NCBI GenBank assembly: GCA_050084515.1
Contig: CM114275.1
Span: forward strand, 17,732,001 to 17,796,000
Direction of reading: 5' to 3'
Length of the DNA stretch: 64,000 nt
From: Blasia pusilla
Taxonomy: Eukaryota > Marchantiophyta > Marchantiopsida > Blasiales
Shown: one piece after another, positions 21,022 through 32,348 of the stretch
Layout of the letters: each line of letters opens with the position of its first letter
How positions within the stretch are numbered: the stretch's first letter is position 1
Made by a program: the position numbers and the translations under genes
The notes under the pieces: generated by a model
What the model was told of the DNA's origin: nothing
The model's input: only the letters and a program-made list of their open reading frames with translations
Databases searched by the model: none

Positions 21022-21697
21022 TACGAGGAGAAGCTAGAGACATGACTTGTAACTAGTGGAATCTTGGGCCGAAGGCCGTTGTAACTAGAATATGCTAGTG
21101 TTGCAATAAAGGAGTGTATAGATTTGGAGATTCGATACCAGTGTTGATTGCAATTTGTATGTGGTAGTGCATGGCTATGAGTCGTTCATCATAGGCTTAG
21201 AATGTACGACAAGAGGACAGACAAGGAGTATTTGAGGTGAGAGCTCGTATGTGGATAAGCACCTAGAACAGGACCTTGTGTTGGATTACACTCGGGCTTG
21301 CCCTAGCGTCGGCGGGGCATATGAAGTCTGTGTTGGGGCTTGGGATGATCTTACTTGTGGCCACATAAGTAAACTTAGTGACGCGCCTAAGTCGAATACG
21401 AGAGCGACCCAATAGTAGTACGATTTGTGGACCAGGTAAACAGGTGTGATATTTACAGTAATGAGTCGAAAGAGTCTAAGGTTGCACACTTAGTTAGCTT
21501 ATTTAATAGGTTAGTTCCTTGGAACTAGTCCAGGCTTATCGAAGAGGAGAGGCTAATAATTCTAAGTGGGGCAAAGCGACAACTAGAGACTAAGAGGAAT
21601 TGCGGGTTAGCCACCAGAACGCAATCCAATGTCAAGGGGTAGGCTGCCAAGGAGACTTGACATAATTAAAGTTTGCATTGATGAGGGCATCAACCTC
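21022..21697 (+). other. G1 3' untranslated region
   Basis: Non-coding sequence between the pol stop (21021) and the polypurine tract; no open frame worth naming. It starts with a short block shared with the degraded G1 copy at 42420-42500 (GCTTGGGCC and CCGTGGT-like). Confidence 0.6.
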
Positions 21698-21712
21698 TAA
21701 AAGAGGGGTGAG
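21698..21712 (+). other. G1 polypurine tract
   Basis: CTAAAAGAGGGGTGAG lies immediately before the 3' LTR start TGTCGCG at 21713. This is the expected primer site for plus-strand DNA synthesis. Confidence 0.85.
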
Positions 21713-22714
21713 TGTCGCGACCCTCATGACCAAACAAGTGCCAAGCAGAACATCGGAACATTAGCGGGCTCACGCTAAGATGGTTTGCACGTTGGAGTTG
21801 TCTCAAAGAGGAGACAAGAGACAAGACGCGAGCAAGGAGTCGCGTTTCAGGTGTTATGGTCGCGACTGAGAAACCAGGACCAAACGTGGAATGAGACTTG
21901 AAAGAAGTCGAGTCTAGGAAGTGGGTTGCCAAAGGAAAGATCCGGATGTGGAACGCCACTAGCGTTTGAGAGTTTCCGACTGTATTTATGGCCATAACTT
22001 TTAGCTCCAAGATGCGTTTGGAGCAAATAAGAGTGCATTGGAAAGCTTATGGAGAGCTGGTCCAAACGCACTAAAGATCGCTGCAAACTCATAAGCAGTG
22101 GCCGAGATACAACCCGAAAAAGACTGTATATGGAGTCGGGTTGAGGGCCACAATGAAGGGCCCGACCCTCTTTTCCCAAAGGGGAGGGATTATTGGAGAA
22201 CCCCAGAAGTACTAGTAAGGGGGAAGGTCTCAGAGAGTGCTTGGAACCCAAACCCCACTTTGGGCGCCGCGGGGCGGCTCAAGGGCATGGAACGGAACGC
22301 GAGTTTGGGGATTGGGTTGGAAAACCTGCACCAAGTCCAGTGAGACGATTTTAGACATCCCTCTTGGATTCCACCCCGCTACTCAATTCCTTGGGTCTCG
22401 GTTCGGAACTCACCCGAGGACCGTTGAACAGTTGGGATTGCTAGGCGCGCAAGTGCCGTTTTAGATCCCTGGACTAACCAGGAAGTCTGTTCCAAGTCTT
22501 GAAGGACTTGCCATGTGTTGGAAGCTAGGAACTAAGGAAGGTTGAGCTTGATGAGACGCCGAGTTGAGGACTCGGTGGGTTGGAACGCCGGTTGGCCAAA
22601 CCCGACTAACGATAGTGCGTGTTTGGGTGCAGATCGGCGATGAGTTTGTGACCTACTGAACGCACGCTTCCGCAACACTAAAGATTGACGTTCAAGGAGA
22701 GTAGGGGCGCGACA
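21713..22714 (+). repeat. G1 3' LTR (canonical order)
   Basis: 1002 bp with TGTCGCG and CGCGACA termini. It contains CGACCCTCATGACCAAACAA at the start and GTTCAAGGAGAGTAGG near the end. It serves as the reference for the inverted 5' LTR and for the other LTRs of this family in the window. Confidence 0.9.
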
Positions 22715-22719
22715 GCATG
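22715..22719. repeat. Target-site duplication of G1 insertion, right copy (GCATG)
   Basis: Matches 15355-15359. Confidence 0.9.
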
Positions 22720-23860
22720 TGTGCTCCTCTCCCCGAACCCTCCTGATCAGCAAACCCCACATGTGAATGCCGCCAACGTGGTCATTGTATCCCTACGTGG
22801 TCGATCAATCTACTCCCTACAAACTGCACCGGTAGATGGCTTACTCGTCCATCAGCTAATCGCCACCCTGGCTGATATGAAATTTTCTCCTCCCAAAAAT
22901 CCAAAATAATACCAAGGGGATACAACACCGTACTCCCTACCAACACATCATACGACTCTGCCGGTGTGGTAATCACCCGAGTACGCACCATCATACTATC
23001 CATCTCATGCTTTGGCTGGAGTCTAACCACCAAATCCTATCGAGTCATGTATTGCATGGGTGATACGCCCCCAATAGAGGTCTGTATCTGAAAGGGACAA
23101 CGCTCAATATCGCCTTTCCGTAAACCCAATGCCAAACATGCTGCCTTCCCTAACATCAAGGGTTGTGGTCCCGAATCAAGTAGGATGCGCTGCGGATGGT
23201 ACACCATACCTAATCAAGCGAAAAACCCATGGTCACTTATCCAACAACACCACACATGGTGTGATCATGGCTCGCTCTATTGCTGGCCTAGCTGGCATAT
23301 CTACCAACTTTGCCGCCGCAGCCTGCCATGACTCAGTGGGAAACGTCCCAAGCACCTGCTCCGAGGGCAAGTCCACCACCTCCTCAACTACTTCTGAACG
23401 AGAGGCAGTCACCTCTCCACGCTCACACAACATGGCGGCCAGCCGGAACACCTCCGCTGGTCCAACTCTCAATGTCTCCAACTCCATGGCGGAAAACAAC
23501 GGAGTGTGGCTCACCCTAGTGGCCACCTCCAACAACATGGTCGACATTGGCTCCTCCCAAGCCGGCATAGGAGTCGTCTCTCCAACTCCTCGTGACGTCG
23601 ACCCACCTGTCCTACCCATGGGTACTACTGGTTGTCGAGGCACCATCGACGATGTATGTAGTGTCTCTGACAATGTGCACGAGTGGGGAACCCAGGCTTG
23701 CCGCCCAATTGTCCCCTCTTGTGGGTCAATCTCAACCCCACCTCTCGATGGCTCGGTTACTCTTGCAGCACCCTGAGTCACCACCGCAGCAGCCTCAATC
23801 TGAACCGTATGAGCATTTTTTGCAAACTCAACATTGTCCCCACGCATTAGGACAAGAGTG
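22720..23860 (-). pseudogene. G3 gypsy gag/protease remnant
   Basis: On the minus strand an open stretch (23847-23233) is rich in Ala, Val and Glu and has no named motif. After breaks, a retropepsin-like region follows: ESYDVLVGSTVLYPLGIILD (about 22900) and WEEKISYQPGW, the C-terminal half of a gypsy protease. An earlier RCPFQIQTSIGG-like block lies near 23090. Reverse transcriptase and integrase are absent. This is the older element split by G1; its 3' end is at 13538-15359. Confidence 0.6.
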
Positions 23861-26560
23861 GAAAGAATGATATTTGGTGTATAAAAACTTTATCTCATAG
23901 ACTCATCAAAGATATGATCTACCAAAAGGAAAAAGATGATGTTCTATGTTGTTGTCTCCAACTGTCAAAATTTGGAAGTGTTACTAACTCGATATATATA
24001 GAAGCTTGCAAAGGTCACTTCTCTCACAAGGGAAAATTTGGAAAATCTTTACGGTCATGTATTACTAGCCTACCACCTGGCCCCCTTCCTATTTCCCCCC
24101 TTGCCTCTTTGACGATTGTTGGTAGTTCTCTCGTTTCCCATCCCGATTTCGTGCTGCTTCTTGCCACTCCGCTCCATCTCGTCTCCTAAATCTCGGCACT
24201 TATGAGAAACTCACAAAGTCAAGTGCACTGGCTCTCGAGTGCGCATGTGTGTGGAGCGGCCCCACGTTCAAGCTCGCACGGGCATCTAACATTTGTGGTC
24301 TTCTTGCGCAGGCTCGAGCGCGCATGTGTGTGGAGCATTTAGGTTGATCTTATTCCCTGTGCATGCATGTGTCTGTCTTCTTCCCTGTCGAGTTTCTTCC
24401 CTGTCGGAGCAGGGTCCGGGTAGTTTTTTGGCGAGAACCAGTACATTTCTGGTCTCTACAGACGAGAACGGTAATTTTTGATATTTTCCTGAATCCGGCC
24501 GGCTAAAGAGATACAAATACAAAGGAGAATTCTATATTCTGCCGGTTTTTGGCCGTTGATTTGCAAAGTGAATCAGAAATTCTGAATTTCTTCCGCCTAG
24601 GTCAACACGTAACCCCGGTTCTCCCCGGACATTGGGCTCTAGTGCACATGCTCAAGTGGTTTAGGTCTGTCATTTAGGGCGCGCATGTGTGTGGAGCGGC
24701 CAAATGCATTCCTTGTTGGATTCTCATCTTCTCGGCCAAACAAGGTCCTTGCTGGATTTTCAACTTCCCTTACGGCGCATTTGCTCCGTGACCTTGTACA
24801 CAGTTGTAGCCGCGTCTAGCTTTGATCGCCTCCATGTCACTGTCTCCGTGCTGCTGCTTGCGTGCATTGGTTCTCTCCGCGCCGCTGCCTAGGGTTCTGT
24901 TGTGGTATCTGGACGCTACTACAGCCATGTACCTACGATGGGTGTAGGCTACTTTTGCATCTCGCTTTCCTCAGCGCCCTACAATGACATGCATCACTTT
25001 TTTGATTGCTCGACCCTGTTGTAGGTTGCTCGACAATATGTGCAGGTTGTCCATTTTGTCCCATGGCTTTAGGAGACTTTCGTTCCAAGGCACATCCGGT
25101 GCTTTAGAATTTTTCAATCTTGCTGTAGAGTGTAGAATTTAGATATGCACATCCACGGATACACGGGACTTGTCTCGAAGATGTTGAGATTAGTGGAAGT
25201 GCCGACATATACCTTGATTTTTTGCGGATGGCAATGGACTTTGTGAGATGCCCTTGATGGGATAGGGGGATTTTGCAAAATAGTACCAATGGAGGGTAGC
25301 CTAAAGTACTTGAGTTGAGTACCTAAACCAATGGAGGGCGTTCTTTTAATACTCGAGTCGAGTACTATAAGACAGCGAGAGGGTTAAGAGACACACATAA
25401 ATCATCAAACTTTCAACCCCAAGTAGCTTCCATTCTTCAAATAAGAATTACATGTTTGTCAATTCTCGCCAGCTTCTACTCTTTAGCATACTCAGGTCTT
25501 CCCAACAACCAAGATTAGAGGAAAAAATGGATATGTACTACCACATCTTTTTGACCTGACTTCTTCGTGGCCTATGGATTGGGTGTGGGTCTAGTAGGCA
25601 CATCATTCTGATAGGCCGTCTACTATGAGATAGTGAGCACCTCTTGTGCATGCTGGGATGTGGGGTTCTCTGACGTTTCTTCAAAGATTCGCCCTCGATG
25701 GTGTCTCTTTTCTCATCTGTGGACCTCCTTAGCTGATATGGTGGAGTGCCTTGGATGTCTATAAGAATGTCTTCTTTGAAGCCTTCAACGGGATTCAAAA
25801 GATATCCCTTGTCTAGTGATGCAAGAAGTCCTCTAGCGGGCACGGAATCTTTGATCACGTGTTCAAAGCCAGGGGCGTGCTCAAGTTTAAGTCTCTCCCC
25901 CCAAGCTGCACTACTCTAGAAGTGCGACTTTTTCCACTTATGTCATCACATACAATCCTCTTGAGAAATCGGAGACCACTTGGAACTCTCCAATGGTTGG
26001 AGATCAGGTGACTTGATCCCGTAATGTTTTTTCGATGACAATATTTTGGATACACTCTTGCCTTTGCCTTGCGTAGACTTCTTTGCCGTGATTTTGGTTG
26101 CCATATTTTTTCGTAGTTCTCTTTGTTCTACTGTCGAGAATGGCCACAAGTGCAGTAGCAAGAGCAAGGGACACGAGTAATTCGGGAGCGCCAGAGTTGG
26201 AGCTCAAGTTATTCGGACCTGGAGGAGCAGTTCAAACAGGAACTCCAAACCGAGTAAACGCACCCTTACAGAAACGCAAAGAAATCAGCTACAGATTCTG
26301 AGTCCGTTGTAGAAGCGCAAGGAGAACGCACAATTATTGAAGCGGAAGGAAATTGGTTGCAGATTCTGAGCCCGATGTAAAAGCGCAAGGCGAACAGCTG
26401 CAGGCGTTGAGTCTGATGTAGAACGACTGCAGATGCTGAGCCAATGTAGATATTTCCGTTATGTCAATTACCTAGAACACCAACAACAAAATGTCAGAGC
26501 CGAGCTCAGATATACATTGTAACACCTTACGCAATGCATATCAATGAATCGAGTAGAAAC
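23861..26560. other. No gene recognised; short repeats
   Basis: No convincing coding region. A 17-bp word, GCGCATGTGTGTGGAGC, occurs three times (24241, 24320, 24681). At about 26280-26460 a degenerate tandem of roughly 70 bp repeats CAGATTCTGAGTCC, GATGTA and AAGCGCAAGG. A short minus-strand frame near 25946-26167 (ATKITAKKSTQGKGKSVSK) is basic but unrecognised. Confidence 0.45.
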
Positions 26561-26684
26561 CACTTTATTATAAAATAAACCTCAAAAGAGGACAAAGAAA
26601 GGTAATAACAACTCAAAAGAGGAGTAAAAAAATGCATAAAAGAATGCAAAAAGAAAATGGCAACAAGCCCACGTAAACACCGGC

Positions 26685-27458
26685 TCAACAAGCAACACGA
26701 TTGATTGCTTGAAACAAATCTGACAAGAACACGAGTGGTTGGTCAGACGTGAATGGACGACGAGGCGAGCGACCTCCCACCACCTCTGTATGACGTATTA
26801 ATGCCAAGGCTTGTGCACGTTGTAAGGCCACTGAGATGCATTGCCTAAAATAAGTAGTAACTACCGAGAGAGAAGGACTACGGGAAGGGGCAAGGTGATG
26901 ATTCTCGAGGGAGTGGTGAGCACATGTTTTCAGGAAAGTATCAAAAGACACATGTAAATGACCGAATACTTCCATTGCAAACGGAATAAATCCGTCGATG
27001 CATGTCTCACAAAGATAACTTAACTCCTTGATTCTTGCTGCGGCTTTGGCCGCCAAACCTTTGGTATGTGCGACTCTATACACCAAGTCAGAACGTGTTG
27101 GATCAGCAACCACCACATCACCTAGTGTCCGGAATCCACCTCGAGACATAACAAGATCTACTCTCCGACGAGAGGTTGCTTGTGTGGTTGAAGGTAGGAC
27201 GTGGAGTTGCTCTTGCCCAACGGTATATCTGCCCGTCTGAGCCACCGATGCTACCGCCTCTCTAATGACATCATGTGTGGCCGTTCGTTCTCCACCATGT
27301 GCACATCGGAGAATATGGATACCCTTGGCATCAATAGGATCCCCGCATACACAATTTGGCACACCTAAGAGAGAAGGATGGGGAAGTCCAAGACGTCTTA
27401 AATAATGAATGGTAGTGGCCGAGAAGGAACCCTCAGCGGGTGATCGGCGGTCGGACAT
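26685..27458 (-). pseudogene. LINE-type C-terminal region: zinc motif and PD-(D/E)XK-like domain
   Basis: A 257-codon open frame reads LRRLGLPHPSLLGVPNCVCG, then GIHILRCAHGGERTATHD, a CxC...H...C...H zinc-binding pattern seen after the reverse transcriptase in many non-LTR elements. It then reads RRRVDLVMSRGG and TLGDVVVADPTRSDLV, which resembles the Asp and Asp-x-x core of a restriction-like nuclease fold. No reverse transcriptase is present upstream on this strand (27459-28200 has none), so the copy is 5'-truncated, as LINEs usually are. A domesticated host ORF is possible because the frame is intact, but the missing RT argues against it. Confidence 0.6.
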
Positions 27459-28283
27459 TCAGACACGCTGTCCCTTGACTGCGCAGGGCGAGAGGTGATC
27501 GTTGGATACAAGTGTAAAGTACTCAGTATGCACATCAATAAATCTGCGAAGCTTCATATAATATCAATGCATGTGTAGAAGTGTCTTACGTGAGCATGGC
27601 GTCGAAGTGCGCACAATGGTGTTTGAAATTTCGATGGAGACAATAAATACGGAAGATTTAATCCCTAAAAATAGGCCCCCCTGACTTCATCGACGGATCT
27701 CCTTGATCGTAAGATTGTAACCGTCTGCAAGGACTACAATTTGAAAATGGGAAAAAACCGTTAGCCCCTCCGACTGCGGCAGATTTCACGGAACCCTAAG
27801 GACCAACATGTGGAAGAGATTGTGCTGCCTTACAACATCCAATGGGTGGGAGAGGCCGTGTTATGACCTTACTTGCATTAATCTCTCACCCTTTCTTATC
27901 ATACTCCATCTATGTGGTGAGTACATGAAATTGTGGATACTCTCCTTAACTACATGGCACGTAGAGGTGGAAATGGGAAGTTAGTCCAAAAGGAGCCTCC
28001 TCGTATTTGCCAAAACAACGAGAACGCACTCTCCCATCATAGTGTAGATGAGTATCATTTACCACCACCTTGTGGCAGCCGTGAAGGAGCCACTCGGTGT
28101 CCCCATCCGGGAAGATAGGAGCTCGGTCGTGACGAATATGGATGTGTCTCCCATCCTTGGGAGGGGAGGGTGCTTTATTCGTGCTTGGCGTATATTTCCT
28201 TACTTCGACTTTTAGGGGGGTACAATAGTTTCCCGATAATCGCGTGACGAGAATGCAATTCATCGCTGCGAGGGATCGGAGCT
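27459..28283. other. Intergenic / 5' region of omega-amidase gene
   Basis: No coding signal. The last 150 bp before the omega-amidase ATG (28284) are moderately GC-rich, with GGGAGGGGAGGG at about 28158. I see no clear TATA box. Confidence 0.4.
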
Positions 28284-31200
28284 ATGAGGGCAGCTGCAGC
28301 GGTTTTAAACTGGACGACAAGCTTCGCACAACAAGTGATCCCCCGCGCTCATAGTATTGTCAAGTTTCCATATCGCACCGTGTATCCGAATCGCGGGGTC
28401 GCTCTCTGGCATTCTCCAGCGCAGTGTGGAGTGAGAGCGGGGAGTATGAGCAGCACCATGACAGGATCTTTTGCTAGACAGCCGTCTGTGGAACCCTTGT
28501 GTGCCGCTCCTGGTGATGACAAGGTGAATTGTAGTTTGCAAATGATATGCCAAGTTGCATGACGATGGTACGGTGTATCAGAGTGGACCTGGCAAAGTCT
28601 GTATAGATGAGTCAGAAATCGGCTATGTGAACTTTTGGATAGTAGAGTAATTGCAGAGTTTTTTTCGTTTGATCAGTATTATGTTTTACGAGTAATAACG
28701 TACAATTCTTCTCTGTTTCGTACGAAGGGCCTACGTTTCACGGGTAATTAAATGCATAAATTTAGTATAGTTTCCGGGGCTTAGATCTGAGATCAGTTTG
28801 TGTAAACTTCGAGCACGTTTTCGTAGAACTGTTCATCTGGTGATAGTGTCCGATTAATGACTGACTAGCTTCCTCACATGTCGAGGTTCATCCGTGAGCA
28901 TATCAGGAGTTGCATGTCAATTGTTGAGCACAACTTTGGTTAATTCTACTGTTCTGTTACTGCGCAGTACAAGACTGCGTTGTGCCAGCTTTCTGTCACT
29001 GATGATAAGGAGGCGAATATCGCGCACGCTAGGCATGCGATCGAAGTCGCTGCCGATGAAGGTGCTCAATTGATTGTCCTCCCGGTGGGTCTTCCCAACT
29101 GCGATGTTAGGCATTTAACTGCGATATTTGGACAAGCCACTACATGAAAAATGCAGAAGTCGAGCAGTTGAAATTGCTTATCATCTTATTTTAGCGAAAG
29201 GTTACTCGAAAAATCCTTCAAACTCTGAAGAAAATGTGTTTTTTAAACCCACCTATCGCTTTACAAGCATGAGCATTTAGTGTTCGCTCTAAGTCTCGCA
29301 ATAGCTGGACTAATGGATATTGTCTGTAGGAGATGTGGAACTGCCCCTATTCGAACGACAGTTTCCCTGTATATGCGGAAGAAACCGATGATCAAGCAAA
29401 TGCTGCTCCCTCGTTTACGATGCTGTCGGAGGTTGCACGCAAGAAGCGAGTGACGATTATTGGCGGATCGATCCCAGAGCGGAGCAATGGTCAGTTGTAC
29501 AACACTTGCTACATATTTGGAAAGAAGGGAGAACTTAAGGGCAAGCATAGGAAGGTACAAACGGGTACATGTCATTTCTCTTTGAACGGCACTCAAAAGA
29601 AGGGTTTATTTTTTGTTCAAGCATTGCAACAGGTTATGAGCTTGTTCCATGGAAATGTGAGATATCACGCTATGAATTGGCATGGTTTAGAGGGTTCTAC
29701 CTATGTCACTCAATGTCGAATTGTACTCCACAGGTGCACCTTTTTGATATCGATATTCCAGGGAAGATCACTTTCAAGGAGTCAGAAACACTTACCCCTG
29801 GTGAAGGGCTGACTATTGTCGAGACAGGTTCTCACTGAAACTTTCACTCGATTGAGAAGCCAGAGAAGCCTTCCTCGCTACTTTTTCTCAAGAATAAAAA
29901 AATTTGTGGCTTTCTTTTCATATCAAAATTTGAACTCTGGGAAGGAAAGAATGGATTCATGGATCCTGTGTTTCCAGTAGATCCTAAGTGCAGGTTATGC
30001 CACGCTGGAAGCTTGACTAGGGCAGATTTTGCCATGCAGCCATCCAGAGATCATTATTTCTATTCATAGAAGCTCAGAAACTGATGGTTTAGATTTTTTT
30101 GTGTATTGTATGATATTGAAGAAGGCCAATCGTGTTTGACTGAGCAGTTCTGCTTCATGATCTGTATGTTTCAGATGTTGGTCGTATTGGTATTGGTATT
30201 TGTTATGACATTCGATTTGCGGAGATGGCCATGATTTATGCTGCCCAAGGTTATTTTTTCCCCTTTACTGATAAGATGAGCTGCTGTGTATGTTAGCTGT
30301 GAACCTTGCACCTTGTAGAGCTGCGTCTTCTCAAAAAGGCAGGAGTGCATCTAATCCAGAGCAACAATTCCTGTTATCCCAACTTTGACTGCATGGAATC
30401 TAGTGTTGCCGGTTTTGTTGCTGGTTTATCCATCGGCGCTCTCTCAAGTATGGCACATTGTCCATCTTGTCAGGTGCTCATCTGATATGCTATCCTGGCG
30501 CTTTCAACATGACCACTGGACCTCTGCATTGGGAACTCCTCCAAAAAGCTCGGTAGAAACTAATCAAGATTTCAATGCTCTGGCAGCAAAATTGAGGATT
30601 TGATTGTTTGAAATGAATGTGTACATGTTGGATTATATTAGACCTGGTTAGTAGTTTGAGGGTTTCTTAAAATTACAGTTTACAACAGAGAAAACTTTCT
30701 TCTCAACATGGTGTATTAAAATAGAGTCAGAATTAACAATTGAGAGTCTCAGCTATCTGGACTTTTGAATGCTCTGCTGATTGTTTAGACCAAAGAAATG
30801 AATATCTCTTAAGAGTGACCTTAGGATTATCTCCATTTGGATGGAATGCATTTGTCCTGGCATTCCCCTATGTCCTCAAAGTCTATAGGCAGAAACTGGT
30901 CAGGAAGCTAATATTGTAAGCGAAGCTTCAAGATCAAATCTTTGTGAAAATTCTCTTAAAATTATTTTTTGTCATTAAACTGTAAGACCTTAGCACTTGG
31001 CTGGGAAAAGTAAATGTGAACCCTTTCTCGTAAATTGTCTTGCATCTGGACTGAAAGACACATGTTAACCATTGAAGGCATGGAAATCGAGGTGTTCTGT
31101 CTTGTACTAGTATGGCTGTAATTCTGTCCACGTCTGACCAAATTTTTGTTTTTCCTCTGGATTAATTGTTCTCACGCCGTTGGGAGCATTAGAGCGGTGG

Positions 31201-32348
31201 ATAATCAGGTATTCTCTATTATCTTAAGCCTTTATTGTCATTTGTGTTTCAGATTTTCACTTACCTGTCCACCTAGTGTAATATGATGTGATACTGATGC
31301 ATTTATGTTGGGATCTTGTTTGGATTCGACAGCTCTATGTGCTTACTTGTTCCCCTGCTCGCAACACAAGTGCTGGCTACATTGCATGGGGTCACTCCAC
31401 AATTGTCGGACCAGTAAGTATCCCAACAAGCTTGTTTTGTATCTAAAAAAACCAAGTTTCTTAACTCCTTTTGAAGGGCCGGAAACGTATTTTCACCACT
31501 GGGTGGAAGACATGGAGACGATGGGACGTGTGTTAGAACTCTTCCGCAAGGGCTTCTGCTGGTTATGAAGTGTTCTCACCATCCAGAACATATGGGAACC
31601 TCTGAGTTTCAGTTTAGTCTCATGAATTTCTAATATAGCTCTCTATTTCTTCATCTCCACTATGGCAGTGTGGGATCTCATTTTCCATTCTACCAAATCA
31701 ATTTTCATTGTAAGCTCATTCTATTGCATTCAACCTCTAGGAATCCCAGGGTCTCGCATGACTACATCAAATCTTTTCAGGTTGTTGAGAAGGTATTCCT
31801 GAAGTTTCTCCTTAAATTGAATGCAATGTGGTTGCAATGTTGTAGTTTGGCGAGATTGTGGTGACGACAGAACATGAAGAAGCCACAATATTTGGTGAAA
31901 TTGACTATTCTCAAATTCATCAAAGAAGGTCTAAGATCTGTTTGTCCATACTATTCATGGAGTGTATGCAGTTGATCCAGTTCTTCCATGCAGATAATGA
32001 CCTTCTTTTGAATTATATATTGACATTCTCTGCTGTAAGCTGTCTTATCAAAATAACCTCAAGTTAGATGATAATTGTTGACATGGGACATGTTTGGATT
32101 TGGAAAAAAGGTGATAGAAAACTGAGGGATAAGCATGACTAATTTGTGTTGTGCCTTGCGTATGATCATGGAGGGTAAGGTTTTTTGTTTGTTGGAGACT
32201 CCATTCCACTTTTGAAAAATAGGACCTTTTGGATGTCTTAGGAATTTTTCTCAGACTGCAACCTTACTTTCTCTTTTGCAGGCTTAACATGCCTCTCGAG
32301 AAGCAAAGAAGAGGAGATTTGTATTGCCTTGTGGATAAGAAGAGGTGA
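28284..32348 (+). CDS. NLP3: Omega-amidase / nitrilase-like protein (10 exons)
   Basis: Hydrolyses alpha-ketoglutaramate and alpha-ketosuccinamate to 2-oxo acids and ammonia (nitrilase superfamily, Nit2 branch). Exons: 28284-28523, 28968-29084, 29330-29554, 29734-29827, 30175-30249, 30474-30552, 31193-31208, 31333-31413, 31846-31928, 32282-32348. All have GT-AG introns with matching phases, giving 358 residues; the Arabidopsis protein is of similar size. The catalytic triad is visible: Glu120 (VLPEMWN), Lys in KHRK (191-194) and Cys235 (GICYDIRF). Other landmarks: [64 protein letters not shown]. The first 80 residues are Arg/Ser/Ala-rich with few acids, consistent with an organelle transit peptide. 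The start is the first ATG in frame; an ATG at 28446 could give a shorter form. Exon 7 is only 16 bp. Confidence 0.95.

Larger units (their letters stand above)
15360..22714 (+). mobile_element. Ty3/gypsy chromovirus (family G1), near-complete, 7.35 kb
   Basis: Both LTRs, primer-binding site, gag-pro-RT-RNaseH-integrase-chromodomain and polypurine tract are present in canonical order, bounded by a GCATG duplication. It inserted into an older minus-strand element (G3). The uninverted LTR halves are nearly identical, so insertion looks recent. Coding is defective: TAG at 17107, TAA at 20266, and frameshifts near 18140, 18430 and 19750. The chromodomain and tRNA-iMet-type primer site place it among chromoviruses. 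Relatives in the window: rearranged copy 39118-42490, solo LTRs 35163-36187, 50047-51080 and 55747-57238. Confidence 0.95.

Noticed and set aside
23233-23847. Independent host gene on the minus strand (204-residue frame)
   Set aside because: It continues into a retropepsin-like block and lies in an element split by G1; better read as gypsy gag/protease.
26685-27458. Intact host nuclease gene
   Set aside because: Zinc motif and domain order match LINE C-terminal regions and there is no promoter or intron structure; treated as a truncated LINE.
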